A stretch of DNA of 64,000 nt. Source: Azolla caroliniana. Lineage: Eukaryota > Polypodiophyta. The stretch is from contig JBHGNT010000010.1 of assembly GCA_043228905.1 (NCBI GenBank), forward strand, positions 806,001 through 870,000, in the 5' to 3' direction. Shown here one piece after another: positions 57,150 through 64,000 of this stretch. A program made the translations under genes and the position numbers. How positions within the stretch are numbered: the first letter of the stretch is position 1; each line of letters starts with the position of its first letter. The notes beneath the pieces were generated by a model. The model saw only the letters and a program-made list of their open reading frames with translations. It was not told the origin of the DNA and ran no database searches.

Positions 57150-60100
57150 ACCTAATCAGCAATGAAACCTAGTGATGGGAATTAGATGTTCGTAAAGAAG
57201 GCCATCGCGCCTTTTACCGAGACGGGCGAGTGATCATAAATGATCGTACTACTAACTGACGGCGTGTGGCCCATGTGACAGAAAATGCACTTAGGATGAC
57301 CCTATGGAATTGTAATGGCGCACTCTGGGCACACCCCGGCCGCCTAGAGGAGATACTAAAGGTATCTGATATACTTTTCTTGGTAGAAACACATCAGAGC
57401 CCAAATAGAGGACTCCCACGGGTCGAAGGATTCCGTTGGGAGTCCGCTTTTAGACAAACCTCACGTCGACACACTACTAGGGGATCTGGAGGTGTCGTGA
57501 TACTATTTCGTAGAGAGCTACATAATAGGATAGAAATAATGAAGATAGACCCAGAAGCTTGTTTTATGTGGGTGAAAGTCTCCACAAGCAAAGACCATGT
57601 AGTATTTTTCGCCATTTGTTACTTTCCCCCAAAAGGATCTCGTTATAATATTAGTGGCTTGACGAGATTAGTCGATGAAGGAATGCCACATGAGCCTTCT
57701 CCATACGAACCCCTATCGGATGACATAATCCGATATTCTTCCCAAGGAGAAGTATTTCTTGTAGGAGACTTCAATGCGAGAACCCAATCCCGACAATGCA
57801 CAGTATTTCAGATGAATAGAAACCTAGAAATGGTAAATGTTGATCCTTTAGACATAGGCACCACACGTAGATCAAAGGATCAAGGTGCAGACGCCACGAG
57901 CTTTGGCCATCATTTGCTCGAACTTGGCAGTCGGCACCAGATGGTCATATATAATGGTTTAGCTAAGTGGCCGGGCTCGGAAGAGCTCACATGTTTCCCA
58001 CATGGAGGAGGGGAAAGCACAGTTGACTATCTAATAGGGCGCCCGGAAGCTACCCACATGATTAACTCCTTCTTAGTGGCCCCATGCCCTATTGGCGCAG
58101 ACCATAGCTTCTTATACTTCGAGCTAAAATGTGATATCTCTAAGGTCACCAAGTCTAGTCAACCATGCCATCACACCACAATACATTTCACACATGAGCT
58201 CTCTGACATATACTCTCAACATGTTCAGGCCCATCTCCCCTCCATTGATCCCTCTCTACCGTTAGAAAGCCTTAGTACAAAACTCACACACATCCTTCAC
58301 TCCGCAGCAGCTAGCAGTTTCCCATATACAAAACACTCAAATCAAGGTAGATCAGGATCAATGCCACAAAATAAATGGTATGACGAGGATTGTAGGGACC
58401 TACATAGACAACTTACAGTATCGCAACTCAATGGTAGTATTACCTCCACACAAGCTCGCAAAGAAATGCGTAAGATGACACGTCGTAAGAGACGAGCGTG
58501 GGAGGCATCCCAATACTGGGAACTATACCATATGCTCATGAGTAGCGATTGCGCCACGGCATGGAAGAGACTACGAGAGCCAAGACCACAAACACCCTCG
58601 AAGATCCCGAAACTTGGCACACATATACAAAGAGACTTTACCAAATCCCAAACCAACCACCTTTTCCAATGCCTTCCACACCCCGGCCTACCACAGGGAC
58701 ACTTTTCACGACCTCTAGGGTCATGAAGGTCATAAAGAAATTACAACATAGGAAGTCCATGGACCACACAGGATTGCGAGCAGAACACGTTATATATGCG
58801 AGAGAGTGCCTAGCTCCCTTGCTAACTCCAATCTTCAATCGTGCCCTTGCGGAGGGTTTTCCACCACAGTGGACTATGAATACAGTGACCCCCATACATA
58901 AAGGGGGGGACCCCATGGACCCAAATACATATAGGACCATTATGATAGGCCATACCCTTGCTAAGTTATATGGTGCAGTAATGGAAGCAGAGCTTAGCGA
59001 CTACATGGAGACCCTAAACCTTCGTGCACCTGAACAAGCTGACTATAGACGAGCCTTCTCCACTATTGATCACATCTTCACACTTAGATGCCTAATTGAC
59101 CAAACTAGGGCTCGCAAGAAGAGATTATATTGTTGTTTTGTGGACTTCCGCAAAGCCTTTGACACAGTCCCTAGAGATCGGTTGTTTGATAGACTTAAAA
59201 GCTTGAGGATACCAGATGATATGGTATGGGCCATCTACGCACTATATGAACAAGTGTCCGGGTGTGTCCAATGCCCAGGTGGCCTATCCAATCGTTTCAC
59301 TAGCACTATTGGTGTAAAACAAGGTTGCCCCCTATCACCGATGCTTTTTGGGATCTACATTGATGAGATCACAAATTTTATTGCTCGTGAGGGAGGCACC
59401 GGAGTGGTCCTTGGGGATACGCAAGTTCATATCTTGCTCTATGCGGATGACATAGTTTTGCTCTCTGAATCCGAACACGACCTACAGAGGCACCTCACTG
59501 CCTTAGATGACTTTTGTGTACAACGAGGATTGGTAGTGAATCTAGGGAAAACGAAAGTCCTTATCTTCCACACATCGGCCCAAGTTAGAGCTAAGTGTCA
59601 CCTAACTATCTCCCATAGCCCAATCGAGGTGGTTGGATCGTACGTATATCTCGGAGTCACTTTTAGTGCCCGCTCAGGTAAATTTTCGATGACACAGGCA
59701 GCAAAGGATAGACTCACGAGAGGACATGCATCCCTCTCACTCCTAGAGTGACAATGCCACCAAGCACACTTTCAAGAGCCACGGACTAAAGGGTGGCTCT
59801 TTGACTCATTAGTGACCCCCTCCCTCATGTATGCATCAGCGGTTTGGGCTCCAGGATTACCATCCTTCATGTGGACGCAATTAGAGAGACCATTGGTGAT
59901 GATGCTATCACGCCAACTCCAAAGCAAATCGACTGTACCACATGACATTATTAGGGCCGAGTTCACGTTACCCCCAATGCTAGTAGAGGCACTTTTTCAA
60001 CTTGTAGTCTTTATTAATAGGATACATAGCCAACCACATGATAGAATATCTCATCAAGCCTTTAAGGCCTCTCGATCATTGTATGAGTCCGGCTATACTA

Positions 60101-61210
60101 GCTCATGGTATGGCATGATGGTGACTTGGCTTCTTGCGAATGGTCTAGACATTAATAACCTACCTCCCCTTAGGTACAACCACACGAGTGATAACACCTT
60201 AATCTCTCATGAGAACCGCAATAAAGTAATACACCAAGAAATATGGCAAATTTACACTCGGTGTAAATGGATCACCCCACTAGAGCCACTCCCATCTAAA
60301 ATGTCGTACTATAAGAAACACTTCATGCACTTCTCTGAGTTAGGTTTTATCACGCGGCCAAAATATCTAGATGTATTCTTACCACATGCACTAAGGGTTG
60401 CCATTGGACAACTTAGAATATCATCTCACCAACTTGAGATTGAAAATGGCCGTACTAGTGGAGTCCCTAGGGAGGAAAGGATATGTAGGTTATGTCACAT
60501 AGAGATAGAGGATGAGTACCACTTTACATGCAAGTGTCCAACCTATGCCGAGATAAGGGCAAAATACCAAGACATACTTGGTCCGTCTCCCACCCTCCCC
60601 AAACTATTAGATACTCTAGATATAAAGAAATTAGGCAAATACATTCTAGAGCTAAAACAACACAGAGAGAATAAATTACAAAATGTTGACAATAATGTTG
60701 CTAATGATCACGAACATGTAACAAATGCAGTTTTTCAGGAACCTGAGGAGACAACGAATGCCGACACACTTGCACCACTCGGCCTTTCCATTGATGAGGC
60801 AGAAAACCAGAGAAGAACCAGACGTCCTCGGGTGCCGGGTTTCAAAGCAACTCAACGTGATGTGGAAGCAATATTGAAAATACGGGAACGTGAGCTACAC
60901 CGCCTAGAAGCCATGGCTAGGGCACTCTCTACATTGGAACCCACATCAAGACCCTTTGACCCCCCACTTCTTTTCGAGAGGCTTGGGTGGAAATAAAATT
61001 AGGCTTAGTGTATAGTCACTTTCGAGTATACTACATATTGTACACTACTAGAACTCTTTTAGTTTAAGTTCTATTTTTTTTACTTAATTTTATTTTCAGT
61101 TATGATGACTGGATAAATACTCTATTGTTGTAAACCAATTGTCTCATGGGCCAAATTTGGCCTTAGAAGACGTTAATACATCTTTCTTTCTTTCTCTCTC
61201 TCTCTCTCTA
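57150..61210 (+). mobile_element. LINE retrotransposon, nearly full-length, with pyrimidine tail
   Basis: The coding region (see next entry) is followed by a roughly 200-bp 3'UTR. It ends in 'gccttagaagacgttaata' and a (CTTT)n(CT)n tail at 61180-61209 instead of poly(A). The 5' edge is uncertain. In-frame coding-like sequence (KEGHRAFYRDGRVIINDRTT) begins by about 57185 and is cut by a TGA at 57257. No LTRs are present. Confidence 0.85.
57266..60996 (+). pseudogene. LINE ORF2: endonuclease, reverse transcriptase, Cys/His knuckle
   Basis: The AP-endonuclease domain opens with MTLWNCNGALWAH (ATG 57296). It continues with FLVETHQS, SGGVVILFRREL, FAICYFPPKGSRY, FLVGDFNAR, GGGESTVDYLIG and GADHSF. 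A single frameshift near 58590-58610 moves the frame. RT follows with [57 protein letters not shown] and the catalytic YADDIVLL. One in-frame TGA (59749) interrupts it, after which the same frame continues (TPSLMYASAVWAPG) to ICRLCHIEIEDEYHFTCKC, a Cys/His motif typical of plant LINE C-termini, and ends at 60996. The product would nick DNA and copy element RNA by target-primed reverse transcription. With two to three lesions this copy should be dead. Confidence 0.93.
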
Positions 61211-61759
61211 GCATCATCATCACTTTGATGTGATTGGACATGCTACAACCTCATGCACTCTAAAACAACCCGGGTGACCCGTCGTCCTCGGCTGGAGGAT
61301 CACCGTACAAACTTGGCCCCCATCATTCATTCCGCAGTGTAAATGGAACGGAGGATGATGAAATCGGGTGGTTCTCGCCCCCACTGTATAACTGGTCAAT
61401 GCTTGGATGGAGGACCTGGCCGATGCGTCGATTAGAGTATGGAAAGAAGCAGAGTGACAGTGACGGACATAAGGCAGGTTGTTGTTTGTTGGGGCTCCTA
61501 ATTATTAGAGGCTAGAGCAGTGGTTTAAAAAACAAGATTAAAGAAGAACAGGCGATCGATGATGATGGTGCTTTCTTTTGTACTGAAGAGAGCAGCGGCA
61601 GCAGGAGAAGGAGAAGGAGAAGGAGAAGGTGAAGGTGAAGGAGAAGGAGGTACAGACGTTCCCGCCAATCCCTGAGCCAAAACGAAAAATGCAGGCGCAG
61701 CAGCGAAGATGATCGCCATCCTCTCCTTCCAACTTCTTCTGCGGTGAAACTCCATCGCC
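61211..61759. other. Promoter and 5' flank of the GP210 gene
   Basis: GC-richer than the preceding element. A GAGAAG/GGTGAAG purine run lies at 61605-61645. No separate gene seen. Confidence 0.45.
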
Positions 61760-64000
61760 ATGCTGAATGCATTACGTCTTCTGTCGTTCCTCCTCCTCCT
61801 CCTCCTCCTCCTCTGTATCTGCTGCTCCTTGCTGCTCCCGCAAAGCCATGGCATACCTCAAGGCCCGCATATCAACAATCTGAACGTCCTTCTTCCTCCG
61901 AGAACAACCCATCCCGTTCGATTTCGCCTGCAAGGTTCTGGTGGATGCTTCACCTGGTATGGTTTTCTTGTTCGCCTCTCTTCGCTTTCCTGGATGATAA
62001 TGTATCCGAGTAGCGCTTTGCACGGCACTTGAAGAGTTCTTTTGTGGGATAAGTGATAAGATTTTTTAAACATTTAATGATTTTGTTTCAGGTGTTGTAG
62101 TTTATCTGAAATGATACGCATTTTGTGATTTTTTTTGACTGGATTATGTATGTGAGAGGAACGTCACTGAGCATTGTACGAGTTCTTTATGGAATGTTTA
62201 ATAAGTTTATTGCAAGATTGAAGCTTCTTTCAGCCATGCTAATCTATCTGAATTAGTATGCCTTTTTTGTAATTTACTGAATGTATGATGATCTAAGAAA
62301 ATCTTCACAGAGCACTTTAGAGTTTGTTTATTAGTTGTTTGGTCAAATCATGGTAGTTTGTGTGGCTGCTACACACGAATAACTAAATTATTCATAATGC
62401 ATTTATTTTCTTTGTAATATGTCTGAAAAACACTTCACGAAGGAGCCCATTGTTGGATACTCGATGAGGTTATTGCAAAATTTGAAGGTTCACAAGTATT
62501 CAGAGTACATCACAGGAGTTCTTCATTGAATATTTGATAATGTTGCTGAAAAATGTAAATTTTTGCTTCTTGGATGGTAGTTTACATGGCTGATAGACAT
62601 GGTAGCTCAAAGTATTCAGAGAGCATTGCAGGGGTTCGTTATTGGATATTTGGTGAGATCATTGCCAAAATGATCTCATATGGTAGTTACCCTGACAGTA
62701 GGCATGAGAAGTTAGTGAATCTTTTATCTGACAAAATAAGCATAATTTACTGCATCTTTCTGGAACTCTTTACTGGTTATTTGGTAAAATAATAGTAAAT
62801 CTTGAAAGCTTTGTGCCCAGTGTCTTAATTTACGTAGTGAATAAAAGTTTTCAATATTTGCAACTCACTTAACAAATATCCAACAAAGAACTACTTTCTA
62901 GGCTGTTCCTCTGAGGATGAGCTGTTATCTGGAAAATTGCTGGTTTCTTCTATAGAATGTTAAAATCTGTGCATAACCTATTGCTTTTCAAATTCTATCC
63001 AGGCTGTGGGATCATCATGATCTTATCCATGTCGAACCCGAGTTTGGTGGTACTGAAAGCTGTTCAGAAAATGCAGTGATCACCTCGATAGCTTCTTATA
63101 CCGGACGAAGAGCAACAGCTGTTTATGCTAGGGATACTGTAACTGGCCAAGTGATTAGATGCGAAGTCTTTATTGACAAAGTTTCTAGCATAAAAATTTC
63201 TCATCATTCCCTCAAGCTTGATCTGGATGGTCTTGCCACATTACGCATACATGGGTTCGATGTGGAAGGTATGTCTTGAGTTCCAACATTATCCAATTTT
63301 GACGCCACAACATTTTCACTCTTTCTCAATCTCATCAAGCAAAGTCATTTAATATGCACTAGTTCATAGCGCTTATGGTGAAACTTTGCATGTGATTCCA
63401 CGGAGTCTGAAGAGATGATCACAAGCAGGAAAAACGGGTTTTGCATTTTTTATGAAGTATAAAAATGATATGATACAACTAAATGCTTCACCAGAAAAAC
63501 TTTTATGATGCATACAATATATTCTATGTGTATCATAACATTAACTCTATTCCTTGCAGATGTAGCATACATTAAACTAGACGGATTCTATGGCTTTCTT
63601 GGAAATGTTTATATTTTTCCTTCATATGATAAATTGGTATATTACATGTATTCTTATCTGGAAGTAGGATATGCTCCAGAGTTAGAATATGGCTTTATAT
63701 ATTTACCCAATGTGTAAGTATATAGAATGACCAATCTATACTAGCATTTTTATTATTAACAGAAAACAGTTGGTATACCACATGTTTCAAACTCTTCTGT
63801 GGTAGACTTCAGCTCTTATAATATGCCATTATCATGTCACACTGTTTATTCTTCATTTGGAGTGGATGGATGCCATTCTTTCATGTTCGTTTCATGTTTC
63901 TAGAAGAAACCAATGCTTCAATCCACAGATTTCTTAATTGCGATTTCTAAGCATTTGTTCTCACAGTTTGCGTTGTCAATTTTATCACATGTTTATTATT
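61760..64000 (+). CDS. GP210: Nuclear pore membrane glycoprotein GP210 (NUP210), 5' part
   Basis: GP210 forms the luminal ring of the nuclear pore complex. Exon 1 (61760-61956) starts at ATG with a strongly hydrophobic signal peptide (LLSFLLLLLLLLCICC). The family's N-terminal signature follows: PHINNLNVLLPPRTTHPVRF then RLQGSGGCFTW. Exon 2 (63003-63268) joins in phase and reads WDHHDLIHVEPE, then YTGRRATAVYARDTVTGQV, RCEVFIDKVSSIKI and LKLDLDGLATLRIHGFD, all typical of the first luminal Ig-like region. Further exons lie beyond the window; one unusual candidate at 63560-63713 is discussed separately. The intact protein would be near 1,900 residues with a single C-terminal membrane span. Only about 155 residues are certain here. 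Confidence 0.85.
63560..63713 (+). other. Candidate GP210 exon 3, unrecognised sequence
   Basis: Acceptor TTGCAG and donor GTAAGT bound an open block whose phase fits exon 2 (DVAYIKLDGFYGFLGNVYIF, Tyr-rich). Its sequence does not resemble what normally follows this point in GP210, where I expect FSSLVGL-like text. It could be a lineage-specific or cryptic exon, or chance. Confidence 0.3.

Noticed and set aside
1-64000. CRISPR arrays, operons or other prokaryotic systems
   Set aside because: Introns, plant gene families and retroelements show a plant nuclear genome; none of the repeats has a CRISPR-like repeat-spacer layout.

Overview
This is nuclear DNA of a land plant. The genes are split by GT-AG introns, the intergenic space is AT-rich, and compound (TG)n(AG)n microsatellites and degraded retroelements are common. 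The protein families are plant ones: MAP65, GPI-type GH17 glucanase, germin-like protein, GINT1, large SBP-box SPL and GP210. A decayed PPR gene carries repeats of the 'HAEIIKKG..LVDMY' and 'V.W.ALI.GYVEH.HGEEAL' type that I associate with the large PPR families of ferns. A fern is therefore my best guess (about 60%), and this is inference rather than proof.

Layout. 1-1.6 kb: upstream region and 5' leader with (CATA)n, (CT)n and (CTT)n tracts. 1.6-4.3 kb: complete 11-exon MAP65 gene (+). 4.3-8.3 kb: repeat debris, including a Ty3/gypsy integrase scrap, a short foldback and a PPR pseudogene (all coding remnants on -). 8.3-9.5 kb: single-exon GPI-anchored beta-1,3-glucanase (-). 9.5-14.1 kb: mostly featureless, with a Ty1/copia 5' stub (+). 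14.15-14.8 kb: single-exon germin-like protein (-) with a microsatellite leader. 14.9-27.8 kb: long AT-rich intergenic stretch holding a (GATGGT)n array, a copia element with both LTRs, PBS and a perfect 5-bp target duplication, and several tandem or direct repeats. 27.8-32.1 kb: four-exon GINT1/GT64 glycosyltransferase (+). 32.9-38 kb: LINE debris. 39.1-39.9 kb: a hAT-type non-autonomous transposon with an exact 8-bp target duplication. 40-44.2 kb: no recognisable gene. 44.7-56.1 kb: ten-exon group-II SPL transcription factor (+). Its introns hold a foldback MITE, a solo LTR, a minus-strand LINE with a further insertion inside it, and two SINE-like heads. 57.2-61.2 kb: a nearly intact LINE (+) with one frameshift and one internal stop. 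61.8 kb to the end: 5' part of a GP210 nucleoporin gene (+).

The host genes are unrelated housekeeping or regulatory loci and do not form a pathway cluster. They cover cytoskeleton cross-linking, wall glucan turnover, an apoplastic cupin, Golgi sphingolipid glycosylation, transcription and the nuclear pore. I found no new multi-gene system. The interest lies in the mobile-element archaeology: complete insertion signatures, a LINE family with a pyrimidine microsatellite tail seen at several sites, an inverted RT segment inside one LINE copy, and a layered TE nest inside an expressed regulatory gene.
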